Below, one piece after another: positions 8,039 to 15,775 of a DNA stretch of 64,000 nt. The notes below the pieces were generated by a model. The model was not told the DNA's origin. It made no database searches and saw nothing but the letters and a program-made list of their open reading frames with translations. The stretch covers positions 1 to 64,000 of the forward strand of contig CAKUFK010000006.1 in NCBI GenBank assembly GCA_934647945.1, written 5' to 3'. The position numbers were made by a program, and so were the translations under genes. Source of the stretch: an uncultured Eubacteriales bacterium (GTDB taxonomy: Bacteria > Bacillota > Clostridia > Oscillospirales > Acutalibacteraceae). Within the stretch, counting starts at the first letter, position 1. The number at the start of each line of letters is the position of its first letter.

Positions 8039-8932
8039 CTATCCGCGGAGCGGCGGAGAGGGCAAGCCCCGTTCCTCTAAAAGACGCTCCATATCCGGGG
8101 GCAGCGGACTGACGAAATGCAGTGGTTCTCCGGTCAGCGGATGGGCAAACGCCATTTCGGAACAGTGCAAGGCATGGCGGGGGAGGAAGGTTTCATCCGT
8201 ACCGTACATCGTATCTCCCACCAACGGGTGTCCAATATAGGCCATATGCACCCGGATCTGGTGGGTACGTCCCGTCTCGAGCCGCAGCCGCAGCAGGGTG
8301 AGCTTCCCATCCGATGCCAACGCCTGCCAGTGGGTCACGCTCTCTTTGCCGCCCGGCCCCACTTCTCTCGTGATGCAGCAGCCCTCCTTTACCCGGATGG
8401 GGGCATCGATGGTCCCTTCCCCCTCCAGGCGGCCGAAAACCACGGCCAGATAGACCTTTTCCGGTTTCCGTGTCAGCAGGAAGGCCGTGTGGGGATCCTT
8501 GGCCGCGAGAAGCAGGCCGCTTGTGTTACGGTCCAGCCGGTTGACCGGCCGGAAGGACGCGGCCTCGCCTTTTTTTTCATAATACGCGACGACGCCGTTG
8601 GCGAGGGTTGGGTCCGGCTTGCCGGCGGAAGGGTGCACCGCGAGGTAGGGCGGCTTGTCCACCATGAGCAGGTGGGCGTCCTCATACACCACCGCCAGCG
8701 GCATCTCCATTCCCTCGATGCGCACGTGGTCTTCCGGAAAGGTGAGGACCACCGTCTGCCCGGCCCTTAACCGGTCGATGCTCCGCATCGGGACGCCGTC
8801 GGCCGTGATGCCTCCCGCCACTCCCTTGAGCCGTACGACCATCCGCCAGGACAGGCCGCAGTCCCGCCGCAGGAAATCCTGTACCCGCGCGCCGTCATAG
8901 GCGGGAGGTACGGTGTAATTCAGCCGGGTCAT
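8039..8932 (-). CDS. RluA-family RNA pseudouridine synthase
   Basis: About 297 residues from the ATG at 8932, preceded by AGGAGG at 6 nt. In-frame codons upstream of that are not coding in character. An N-terminal S4-like RNA-binding region (about 10-75) is followed by the synthase domain with the family motif PVNRLDRNTSGLLLAAK, where the aspartate is the nucleophile. LETGRTHQIRVHMAYIGHPLVGDTMYG follows. It isomerises uridines in 23S rRNA or tRNA in the cytoplasm; RluD-type substrate is the best guess only. It lies upstream of the phospholipase-like and luxS genes. Confidence 0.92.
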   Translation of the reverse strand: MTRLNYTVPPAYDGARVQDFLRRDCGLSWRMVVRLKGVAGGITADGVPMRSIDRLRAGQTVVLTFPEDHVRIEGMEMPLAVVYEDAHLLMVDKPPYLAVHPSAGKPDPTLANGVVAYYEKKGEAASFRPVNRLDRNTSGLLLAAKDPHTAFLLTRKPEKVYLAVVFGRLEGEGTIDAPIRVKEGCCITREVGPGGKESVTHWQALASDGKLTLLRLRLETGRTHQIRVHMAYIGHPLVGDTMYGTDETFLPRHALHCSEMAFAHPLTGEPLHFVSPLPPDMERLLEERGLPSPPLRG

Positions 8933-9002
8933 CCCCCGCCTCCTTTCCATAATTCCGATATTCTTTATGGATCCGGTGCCGCTACAGCCGTCCCTGGACC
9001 CC

Positions 9003-9317
9003 TTAGTCCCGAAACCGCCGGACTTTCTTGATCGGGATGCCCCGGGCCTCGACTTCGCGGCACAGGGCCTTGTAGGATCCCGCCTGTACATAGAGAAACG
9101 AATCCGTTCCGACGATTTTGACCCAATGGGGAAAGCGGCCCGTGATCTCGACATGCAGCAGGTCCTTGTACTCCAAGGAAAACAGGACATCCCCCAGCCA
9201 GAAGGCCGTCAGCCCCTTCTTCTGAAATTCCAACCTTCCCGGCTGGTAGATTTCGGTGAAGAAGCGATGGCTGAAGGAAAAAGTCGCGAGATGACGCCCC
9301 ATCTCCATCCCCCTCAT
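9003..9317 (-). CDS. Small hypothetical protein, PH-like beta-rich
   Basis: A 104-residue basic protein with alternating beta-strand character (FWLGDVLFSLEYKDLLHVEI, FLYVQAGSYKALCREVEARG). No motif tied to an activity is visible; a pleckstrin-homology-like fold is a guess. Its ATG overlaps the stop of the preceding methyltransferase remnant in an ATGA junction, so translation was probably coupled. A start at 9302 (MGRHLATFSF), with AGGGGG just upstream, is equally plausible. No signal peptide or membrane segment. Confidence 0.55.
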   Translation of the reverse strand: MRGMEMGRHLATFSFSHRFFTEIYQPGRLEFQKKGLTAFWLGDVLFSLEYKDLLHVEITGRFPHWVKIVGTDSFLYVQAGSYKALCREVEARGIPIKKVRRFRD

Positions 9318-9729
9318 TCGGTTTTGCTTTGGGCCCCCGTCCGGCGGGCCACGATCAGATACCGGTGGATCGTTCCCTGGACGGCGCCGCGTTCCTCAAG
9401 AATGCCCTGCGCCTGCAGCAGCCGGTCGGCACAGGCGTCGACCGAAAAGCCAGCGTCTGCCGGCACAGCGCGGCGTTGGGAGGATATCCTTCCGTCGCGC
9501 TCGTCTTGTCCGGGGGATGCCCCAGGGACAGCAGAAATTCGCCGCCGCCCGTGTCCATGTCCAGCAGTGCCGCCGTTTCCTCCAGATGGGAACGCACAAT
9601 GTTCTCGTAATCCCACGGCAAATCGGTTTCGGCCGTATAGCGGGAATGGATAGGGGAAAAGTCCCACCCCCGGATATGGGCCGCCTGTTCCTCCGCCTTC
9701 CAGCGGGTGATGTATTCGTCTGCGGTCAT
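9314..9729 (-). pseudogene. Class I SAM-dependent methyltransferase remnant, internal deletion and frameshift
   Basis: From the ATG at 9729 (AGGAG 10 nt upstream) the frame reads as the start of a class I methyltransferase: IRGWDFS, LPWDYENIVRSHL, then the SAM-binding motif I LLDMDTGGGEFLLSLG and ATEGYPPN. After roughly residue 80 family character is lost. The tail of such enzymes reappears in another frame as LLQAQGILEERGAVQGTIHRYLIVARR, ending at 9314. The encoded length is about 138 codons where relatives have roughly 240, so the middle (substrate-binding part and later SAM motifs) is missing as well as out of frame. An assembly artefact is possible, but a true deletion fits better because both ends abut. 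Confidence 0.75.
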
Positions 9730-9785
9730 CAAAACGCATCTCCTTTCCGGATATGGCCTCGGCGGGGACACAGGCGCCTGAACCG

Positions 9786-9920
9786 GCAGGGTATACGGGG
9801 ACTAAAATCCCCGAGGATAGGGACGTTGTACCGGTTTCGGCGAAGCCGAAATTCTGGCTGTTTCAGCCGGAAAGACACAAAGACCCGTTTGAAAGAAAGG
9901 TGGACGCCTTTCTTTCAAAC
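9786..9920. repeat. Cluster of short perfect hairpins
   Basis: The 9730-9926 spacer has no gene but four consecutive dyads: GGGGACTAAAATCCCC, TTTCGGC-gaa-GCCGAAA (9835-9851), GGCTGTTTCAGCC, and a perfect 14-bp stem GTTTGAAAGAAAGG/CCTTTCTTTCAAAC (9887-9920) with a 6-nt loop. The second is the same hairpin type as in the 87-bp array at the window start, with paired substitutions. The fourth resembles the A/G-rich stem of the three-hairpin repeat family. It may also end transcription of the esterase gene. Confidence 0.7.
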
Positions 9921-9926
9921 GACACC

Positions 9927-10943
9927 TCAGGGCCAGAAGGAGGGGCGGGCCGCCCATCCGGTCTGCTTGGCGATTTTCGTTATCAGGGCCCGGGCCGCCC
10001 GGGCGTGCGCGGCGAGATTGGGGTGGTTGCAGGCACCCTGTTCTTCGGGATGGGGATAAATCGACGGGACCAGCAGCAGGTCCACAAGCGGGTCCTCCGC
10101 ACGGACGGTTTCGACAGCCCCTTTGACAGCGGGGATGAAGTCCTCGTCCATCAGCCCATACATCCACAGCAGCCGGGCATTAGGGTACACGCCGCGGATC
10201 CGGCGGAGGAACGCCACGGCTCCGGCGGTGAATTCCTCTTGGGAAACACCGCCGTTGCGGTCGTTCGTCCCCAGATTGATCACGGCCACGTCGGGCTGCC
10301 AGGAGGAAAAGTCCCATGGCTGCGGGTGGGTCAGGGAGGTTTCGAAGAACCAACGGGGGACCGGCTGCGCCCGGCTTCCTTCACAGTCGCTGATGATTCC
10401 CCGGCCGGAACGGCAGAGATAGCGGGTGTCCGCACCGAAATGGCGGGAGGTCAGCGCCGCGTAGGTTTGGGTGGAGTCCTCCGTCGTCGGGGAGAAGGGC
10501 TCCTGGGGGCCGGCGCTCAGGTTCCCAAACCCGCAGGTCATCGAATCGCCGATGAATTCCAGACGGCGGCAGGGCAGGGGCGGCGGGGGAAGGAGTCGGG
10601 CCCCGTCATCGAGAGTCACTCCCTCCAAATACAGGGAGATATCGTCGAGCAATTCGGTCATTTTGATCAGACGGATCCGGTGTTCGCCCGGGGAGTGCAG
10701 CGGGATTTCCAGCGTCAGGCGCCCTTCCTCCACCGGCAGCATCCGGCGGGGTTCCTCATCCACCAAGATACCCACATATGGTACCTGCCCCGCCGGGGGG
10801 AGGGCGAAGCGGAACGCCACGTGACGGCCCTCAAAGCGGAAGGAAATTCCTGTGTTGGTCCAGCCGAGCCAAAGCCCCTCGCCCTCGGGGACGATCCGGC
10901 CGTGGAAGGTCACGGCGTCGGATGTAAGCGGGATACGCTGCAT
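9927..10943 (-). CDS. SGNH/GDSL esterase, carbohydrate esterase family 2-like
   Basis: A 338-residue two-domain protein. An N-terminal jelly-roll (about 1-115) of the CE2 type precedes an SGNH hydrolase domain with block I FIGDSMTCGFG (catalytic serine), block III LGTNDRNGG and a C-terminal HPN histidine block (NHPNLAAH). CE2 enzymes remove O-acetyl groups from xylan, glucomannan and related sugars. No signal peptide is visible, so it would act on imported oligosaccharides. The gene is monocistronic, under a good promoter at 10978-11006, and divergent from mraZ. Confidence 0.88.
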   Translation of the reverse strand: MQRIPLTSDAVTFHGRIVPEGEGLWLGWTNTGISFRFEGRHVAFRFALPPAGQVPYVGILVDEEPRRMLPVEEGRLTLEIPLHSPGEHRIRLIKMTELLDDISLYLEGVTLDDGARLLPPPPLPCRRLEFIGDSMTCGFGNLSAGPQEPFSPTTEDSTQTYAALTSRHFGADTRYLCRSGRGIISDCEGSRAQPVPRWFFETSLTHPQPWDFSSWQPDVAVINLGTNDRNGGVSQEEFTAGAVAFLRRIRGVYPNARLLWMYGLMDEDFIPAVKGAVETVRAEDPLVDLLLVPSIYPHPEEQGACNHPNLAAHARAARALITKIAKQTGWAARPSFWP

Positions 10944-10977
10944 CGATTCAACCTCATTTCATACGGCATATGGCCTT

Positions 10978-11006
10978 ATTCTAAACGGTTCACGCCGGTT
11001 TCGCAA
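10978..11006 (-). promoter_or_regulatory. Promoter of the CE2-like esterase gene
   Basis: On the minus strand TTGCGA (11001-11006), 17 bp, TAGAAT (10978-10983). It lies 35 bp upstream of the ATG. The rest of the 10944-11343 spacer holds the mraZ promoter and about 180 bp with short G/C dyads but no gene. Confidence 0.65.
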
Positions 11007-11185
11007 GGGTTTCGGCGAAAAAAGGGGGTGCGCCTGTCTGTTTCAGTCCGGAAATACGACCCGATGTCCGCCTTATACCGGCGGTTCGCCGGCTTTCGGC
11101 GGGGAATAGAAAGAAGAATAAGGGGAAAGGAAGAAATTTCTTGGAAACTCTCACAAATTCTTCTCCATTTTTTTAGAGCGAGCCC

Positions 11186-11258
11186 TTGCAATTTCCGCTA
11201 AGAGCCTATATAATGGATGCAAGTGGTGAAAAGTGCATCTAAGTGGTGGGTTGTGGTG
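11186..11258 (+). promoter_or_regulatory. dcw operon promoter with MraZ-type boxes
   Basis: TTGCAA (11186-11191), a 17-bp spacer and a perfect TATAAT (11209-11214) give a start near 11221. Immediately downstream GTGGTG occurs at 11223, 11243 and 11253, with a degenerate GTGCAT at 11233, so the series keeps an exact 10-bp period. MraZ is known to bind G-rich direct repeats of this spacing ahead of its own operon, so these are probably its operators. The leader to the mraZ ATG is about 120 nt and contains CCACC elements complementary to the boxes. Confidence 0.8.
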
Positions 11259-11343
11259 AATTTCAACAGTTTCCACCGAGTTTTCCACCACTGCCGCGGA
11301 CCGCATCCCCCAACCGGCCCTGGCAGGGCCAGAGGAACGAACT

Positions 11344-11763
11344 ATGCTGTACGGACGCTATGAACACAATATCGACGCGAAGGGGCGCATTTTCGTGCCT
11401 GCTAAGCTGAGGGAGAAGCTGGGCGATGCCTTTATCGCCGCGGCCGTGATGGATCATTGCGTCTGCCTGTATTCCATGGGGGAATGGGACAAGCTGCAGG
11501 AAGGGCTCGCACAGATGCCGATGACCAAGGCCCGCAAGTTGCAGCGCTATCTGTCGGCAAATGCCACCGATGTGCAGGTGGATGCCCAGGGGCGGATTCT
11601 GCTCCCCCGGCACCTGCTCGCCTACGCCGATCTGCAGAAGGAAGCGCTGGTTATCGGCGCGGGCAACCGGGCCGAAATCTGGAACCCGGCCGCGTATGAG
11701 GACGACATCGGCGCCATGACCTCCGACGAGGTCGAGGCGGAGTTCATGGAGCTCGGATTCTGA
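11344..11763 (+). CDS. mraZ: Transcriptional regulator MraZ
   Basis: First gene of the division and cell-wall cluster. A 139-residue protein with two tandem AbrB-like half-domains, each carrying the signature DxKGRxxxP: NIDAKGRIFVPAKLRE near the start and DAQGRILLPRHL in the second half. MraZ forms a ring that binds direct repeats upstream of its own operon; such repeats lie at 11223-11258. AGAGGAAC precedes the ATG. rsmH follows 17 nt downstream. Confidence 0.97.
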   Translation: MLYGRYEHNIDAKGRIFVPAKLREKLGDAFIAAAVMDHCVCLYSMGEWDKLQEGLAQMPMTKARKLQRYLSANATDVQVDAQGRILLPRHLLAYADLQKEALVIGAGNRAEIWNPAAYEDDIGAMTSDEVEAEFMELGF

Positions 11764-11780
11764 TTGCGGGAGGACGGGAG

Positions 11781-12728
11781 ATGGAGCAACCGATCGGCGG
11801 CTATCACCGCCCGGTCCTGCTGGAGGAAACGCTGGCCGCCCTGGATGTCCGGCCGGACGGGACGTATCTCGACGGCACGGCGGGAGGGGGCGGACATGCC
11901 TTTGCCGTCGCCTCCCGACTGAAAAACGGGCGGCTGATCGCCCTGGATCAGGATCCCGACGCCGTGGAAGAGGCGTCGGCGCGCCTGCGGGGGCTGCCCG
12001 CGACGGTGGTGCGTTCCAATTTCGCCGCTATGCGGGAGGTGCTCCTCGGCCTTGGGATTGGGGGCGTGGACGGGATCCTGCTGGATATCGGGGTTTCCTC
12101 CCATCAGCTCGATACCCCGGAAAGAGGGTTTTCCTATCACGCCGACGCGCCGCTGGACATGCGGATGAGCAAAAGCGGCAAGACGGCGGCGGATCTCATA
12201 GCCGTCCTGCCCGAACAGGAACTCGCCGCGCTCTTTTCCCGATACGGGGAGGAACCGTTTGCCCGCCGCATCGCCCGCGCCATTGTGCGGGCGCGCGAGA
12301 GCGGACCGGTCGATACCACCGGCGCCTTGGCCGAACTGGTCAAAGGGGCCGTTCCGGCGGCGGCCCGGCGGGATGGGCATCCCGCCCGCCGCGTGTTCCA
12401 GGCGCTGCGCATCGCGGTCAATGGGGAACTCGACCGCCTGTCGGAAGGACTGGACGCCGCATTCGACTGCCTGAACGAGGGTGGACGGCTGGCGGTGATT
12501 ACCTTTCATTCTTTGGAGGACCGGATGGTCAAGCAGCGTTTTGCCGAATGGCGGAAGGGCTGCACCTGCCCGCCCGACTTCCCGGTTTGCGTCTGCGGGA
12601 GGACGCCGGCGGCCGAGCCGGTCCTGCGCCGTCCCGCGACCGCCTCGCAGCGGGAGCTGGAGGAGAATCCCCGAAGCCGCAGTGCCAAGCTGCGGTGCAT
12701 CCGAAAGTGTCATGAACGATATCGGTAG
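11781..12728 (+). CDS. rsmH: 16S rRNA m4C1402 methyltransferase RsmH (MraW)
   Basis: N4-methylates C1402 in the decoding centre of 16S rRNA using SAM. At 315 residues it has the normal length. It opens with YHRPVLLEETLAAL, the RsmH hallmark, then the SAM motif DGTAGGGGHAFAVASRL. LLDIGVSSHQLDTPERGFSYH, the RVFQALRIAVNGEL segment and the C-terminal ITFHSLEDRMVKQRF follow. GGGAGG sits 7 nt ahead of the ATG. Second gene of the dcw operon, next to the ftsL-like gene as in other Firmicutes. Confidence 0.97.
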   Translation: MEQPIGGYHRPVLLEETLAALDVRPDGTYLDGTAGGGGHAFAVASRLKNGRLIALDQDPDAVEEASARLRGLPATVVRSNFAAMREVLLGLGIGGVDGILLDIGVSSHQLDTPERGFSYHADAPLDMRMSKSGKTAADLIAVLPEQELAALFSRYGEEPFARRIARAIVRARESGPVDTTGALAELVKGAVPAAARRDGHPARRVFQALRIAVNGELDRLSEGLDAAFDCLNEGGRLAVITFHSLEDRMVKQRFAEWRKGCTCPPDFPVCVCGRTPAAEPVLRRPATASQRELEENPRSRSAKLRCIRKCHERYR

Positions 12729-12764
12729 TGTCCTGGACACGGCCGTGAGAAAGGAGCAGCCGTC

Positions 12765-13259
12765 ATGGTGAATCCCAACGGATCCGAAGCGTATGACCTC
12801 TCGCTGTTTGAACCGCGGGAGCCGAAGCTGGTCGCCCTGAAACCGAATAAAAAAGCGGTCAAAGAGGCACGCCGCCGCGCCAGGGTTCAGTCGTTCCTCA
12901 ACACGGCCCTGACGCTGCTCACGGCGGCGGCGGTGGTGGCCGTGGTCGGGCTGCTCATTTCCAGCCGTGTCCGTCTGACCGAGCTCAACAGCGAAAAAAG
13001 CCGCAAGGAGGCGGAGCTCAACCAGGTCATCAGCGAAACCAAGCGCCTGGAAAGCGAGCTGGCGGCCCGTACCTCCGCCAAAAGCGTGGAGGAATACGCG
13101 AAGGCCAACGGCATGCAGAAAATGGAGCCGGGGCAAATCGCCTATATTACGGTGGAAGACGCCGGCGCCGATGCCGGCGAGGATGGGACTGAACCCGGAT
13201 TTTGGGAATCGGTATGGGATGCCATCGCGGGCTTTTTCGGCGGCGGAGGCGGTTCCTAA
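12765..13259 (+). CDS. ftsL: FtsL-like septum protein
   Basis: A 164-residue bitopic membrane protein. It has a basic cytoplasmic N-terminus with KKAVKEARRRARVQ, one membrane segment (about 48-68, rich in A and V), and a coiled coil (about 72-110, RVRLTELNSEKSRKEAELNQ) ending in the SVEEYAKANGMQKMEPGQI region found at the end of FtsL. The acidic, glycine-rich tail (FFGGGGGS) is unusual. FtsL bridges FtsQ/DivIB and the septal PBP. Sequence conservation in this family is weak, so the name rests on position after rsmH, topology and size. The following 182-bp spacer before the first PBP holds small dyads but no clear signal. Confidence 0.85.
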   Translation: MVNPNGSEAYDLSLFEPREPKLVALKPNKKAVKEARRRARVQSFLNTALTLLTAAAVVAVVGLLISSRVRLTELNSEKSRKEAELNQVISETKRLESELAARTSAKSVEEYAKANGMQKMEPGQIAYITVEDAGADAGEDGTEPGFWESVWDAIAGFFGGGGGS

Positions 13260-13441
13260 GCCGCGGCCCCCGCTTTTCTGCCCGGAGAAGGCATACTTGT
13301 TCGTTTGAGGCATAAGTATGAGATAGGAACTTCGCCGCGGGCGAAATGGATAGGAGCCGAGAGTTGGGATGGAAGTCTTGACTCTCCTTTTCTTATCCGG
13401 AGAATTCGCCCGGATTCGACGGATTCTGTGAGGTATGGGAC

Positions 13442-15733
13442 GTGTCAAAAGAAACCAAGGTCAAAAAAACAGAACCAAAAAAACAGGGCGCGACCAAAAC
13501 GCTCACGCGGCAGATGCGCCGCCGGGTGCTGGTGGTCATGGTGGTGCTGGTCATCCTCTGCTCCGGCGGGGTGACGGCCCAGCTCTTTTCCCTGCAGATC
13601 CTGCAGTCGGAATATCTGCAGCGCGGAGCCGTGACCCAGCAGCTCAGCGACATCACGATTTCCCCCAACCGCGGGCAGATTTTCGATGCCAATATGTCGA
13701 TATTGGCCCTGACCAGGGAAGTCTGCACGGTGATTATGTCCCCGAAAAATATTCCGGACGAGGAAACGCGGGAGATGATCGTGGAGGAGCTCGGGACCCT
13801 GCTCGACGTGGACCGGGAGAAACTGCGGGAGCAGGCGTCGGATAGTGCATCCCAGTACAAGGTGGTCAAAGCCAAAATCGATAAATCGCTGGGAGACACC
13901 TTCATCGACTGGGTGGAGGAGAAGAAGCTTGGCGCCGTATTCCGGGTGATCACCGACTACAAGCGGGAATACCCCATGAACAATCTGCTCTCCAGCGTGC
14001 TGGGCTTCGTCGGGGCGGACAATCTCGCCAAAGAGGGCCTGGAGGTCAAGTATGACGAGGTGCTGTCCGGCACTCCGGGCCGGCTGGTGACGGCGCTCAA
14101 CGCCTGGGGCGACGAGCTGCCCACCCGCCTGCCCTATGAGAATACCGTGGACGCGGAGGACGGGTATTCCCTGGTGCTGACGGTGGATCAGACCATCCAG
14201 CAGATCACGGAAAAATACCTGGAAGAGGCCATCAACCAATACGCGGCGAAGAACCGGGGCGCCGCCATCGTCATGGATGTGCAGACCGGTGCCATCCTGG
14301 CCATGGCCACGAAAAAGGACTATAACCCAAACGACTACCTGACCATCGCCGATCCGGACGTGGCGGCGCAGATTGCGCAGCTCTCCGGCGACGAGCAATC
14401 CGCGGCCCTGGTCAAAGCCCGCAACGAGCAGTACAGGAACAAGGCGGTCTCCGACTTTTACGAGCCGGGCTCGGTTTTCAAGACCGTCACCGCCTCCATC
14501 GGGCTGGAGGAAGGGATCGTCAGTGAGGATTCGCGGTTTACCTGCCAGGGGTATTACACCCTGCCCGGCGTCAAGCCGATGCGCTGCCACGTGTACCCCC
14601 AGAATCACGGCAATCAGAATTTTGTCCAGGCCATTGCCAATTCCTGCAACCCGGTGTTTATGACGCTGGGAAACCAGATCGGTGCCCATTTGTTTTTCAA
14701 ATACTACACCGGCTTCGGCTTTACCCAGAGAACCGGGATCGACCTGCTCGGCGAACCGCTCGTGACACCGGGCCTCTATCATGATGAGAAGGATATCAAG
14801 CCGGTCGACCTGGCGACCTCGTCCATCGGCCAGACCTTCAAGGTCACGCCGCTGCAGATGGTGACGGCCCTCGCGGCGATCGCAAACGGCGGATACCTGA
14901 TGCAGCCCTATATGGTGCAGCAGGTATTGGACAGCAACGGGAACGTGGTGTCCAATACCGAGCCCGCTGTCAAGCGGCAGGTCATCTCGGCAGATACCTC
15001 CAAGCGGATGGCGGCCATGCTGGAAAACGCCGTATCGGGAGGGGCTATCAAAAACGCCTATGTGTCGGGCTACCGGGTGGCCGGGAAGACCGGGACGTCC
15101 GAGAAAACCGAAATGAAGGACGAAAACGATCCGACCGGCAAGGATGTGGAAGTGGTGGCCTCCTTCGGCGGTTTTGCCCCGGCGGACAATCCGCGGGTGG
15201 CGGTGCTCGTCATGGTGGATGAGCCGAACAAAAAATCAGGCGGCGCCGTCGCGGCGCCGGTGGCGAAAAAGATCCTTGAGAGCATCCTGCCCTATCTCGG
15301 TATCGAGCCGCGGTACACCGAGAAGGAACTGGCCGAACTGAACCGCACGGTGCCGCGGGTGACCTCCATGACCACCGCTGAGGCGGAAAATTCCCTGAAA
15401 ACCAAATCCCTTAAATCCCAAGTAGTGGGTGAAGGGGTGACGGTGATCCGGCAGATTCCGGAGTCCGGCTCCTCCATCCCAAAGGACGGCACCGTCTGGC
15501 TGTATACCGACGAAACCCCCACCGTGACCACGACGGTACCGGATTTCCGGGAGAAGACCGTCGCACAGGTCAACCAATCCGCCTCTTCGGCCGGGATCAA
15601 TGTCCAGCTCTCCGGCATCACCGCCGGCGACGGCGAGCCCAAATCGCTTCGCCAATCGGTGGCGCCAGGCTCCAAAGTCCCCAAGGGGACGGTGGTCAAT
15701 GTGGAATTCATCTATGAGGACACCGTGCATTAG
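13442..15733 (+). CDS. Class B penicillin-binding protein with two PASTA domains (FtsI/SpoVD type), first of a tandem pair
   Basis: A 763-residue septal or spore-cortex transpeptidase. N-terminal membrane anchor (about 25-50), PBP dimerisation domain (about 60-230), transpeptidase domain with active-site SVFK (Ser344), SCN (Ser401) and KTGT (Lys549), then two PASTA domains (about 635-695 and 700-763). It cross-links peptidoglycan outside the membrane. The start is a GTG with GAGG about 9 nt upstream; an overlapping ATG frame is a shadow. It is followed 42 nt later by a close paralogue. Which of the two serves division (PbpB/FtsI) and which sporulation (SpoVD) cannot be told by eye. Confidence 0.93.
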   Translation: MSKETKVKKTEPKKQGATKTLTRQMRRRVLVVMVVLVILCSGGVTAQLFSLQILQSEYLQRGAVTQQLSDITISPNRGQIFDANMSILALTREVCTVIMSPKNIPDEETREMIVEELGTLLDVDREKLREQASDSASQYKVVKAKIDKSLGDTFIDWVEEKKLGAVFRVITDYKREYPMNNLLSSVLGFVGADNLAKEGLEVKYDEVLSGTPGRLVTALNAWGDELPTRLPYENTVDAEDGYSLVLTVDQTIQQITEKYLEEAINQYAAKNRGAAIVMDVQTGAILAMATKKDYNPNDYLTIADPDVAAQIAQLSGDEQSAALVKARNEQYRNKAVSDFYEPGSVFKTVTASIGLEEGIVSEDSRFTCQGYYTLPGVKPMRCHVYPQNHGNQNFVQAIANSCNPVFMTLGNQIGAHLFFKYYTGFGFTQRTGIDLLGEPLVTPGLYHDEKDIKPVDLATSSIGQTFKVTPLQMVTALAAIANGGYLMQPYMVQQVLDSNGNVVSNTEPAVKRQVISADTSKRMAAMLENAVSGGAIKNAYVSGYRVAGKTGTSEKTEMKDENDPTGKDVEVVASFGGFAPADNPRVAVLVMVDEPNKKSGGAVAAPVAKKILESILPYLGIEPRYTEKELAELNRTVPRVTSMTTAEAENSLKTKSLKSQVVGEGVTVIRQIPESGSSIPKDGTVWLYTDETPTVTTTVPDFREKTVAQVNQSASSAGINVQLSGITAGDGEPKSLRQSVAPGSKVPKGTVVNVEFIYEDTVH

Positions 15734-15775
15734 CGACGCGATTTTTGATCATGAAGAATATGAGGCGACCTGTTT

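Noticed and set aside
9887..9920. Classic intrinsic terminator for the esterase gene
   Set aside because: The 14-bp stem is perfect but not GC-rich and has no T-run, so it is listed as a hairpin and not as a terminator.
13260..13441. Possible riboswitch or sporulation promoter between the ftsL-like and first PBP genes
   Set aside because: Only weak 6-bp dyads (TTCGCC/GGCGAA, GAGAGT/ACTCTC) and no match to a known riboswitch core or a convincing sigma-E-type promoter.
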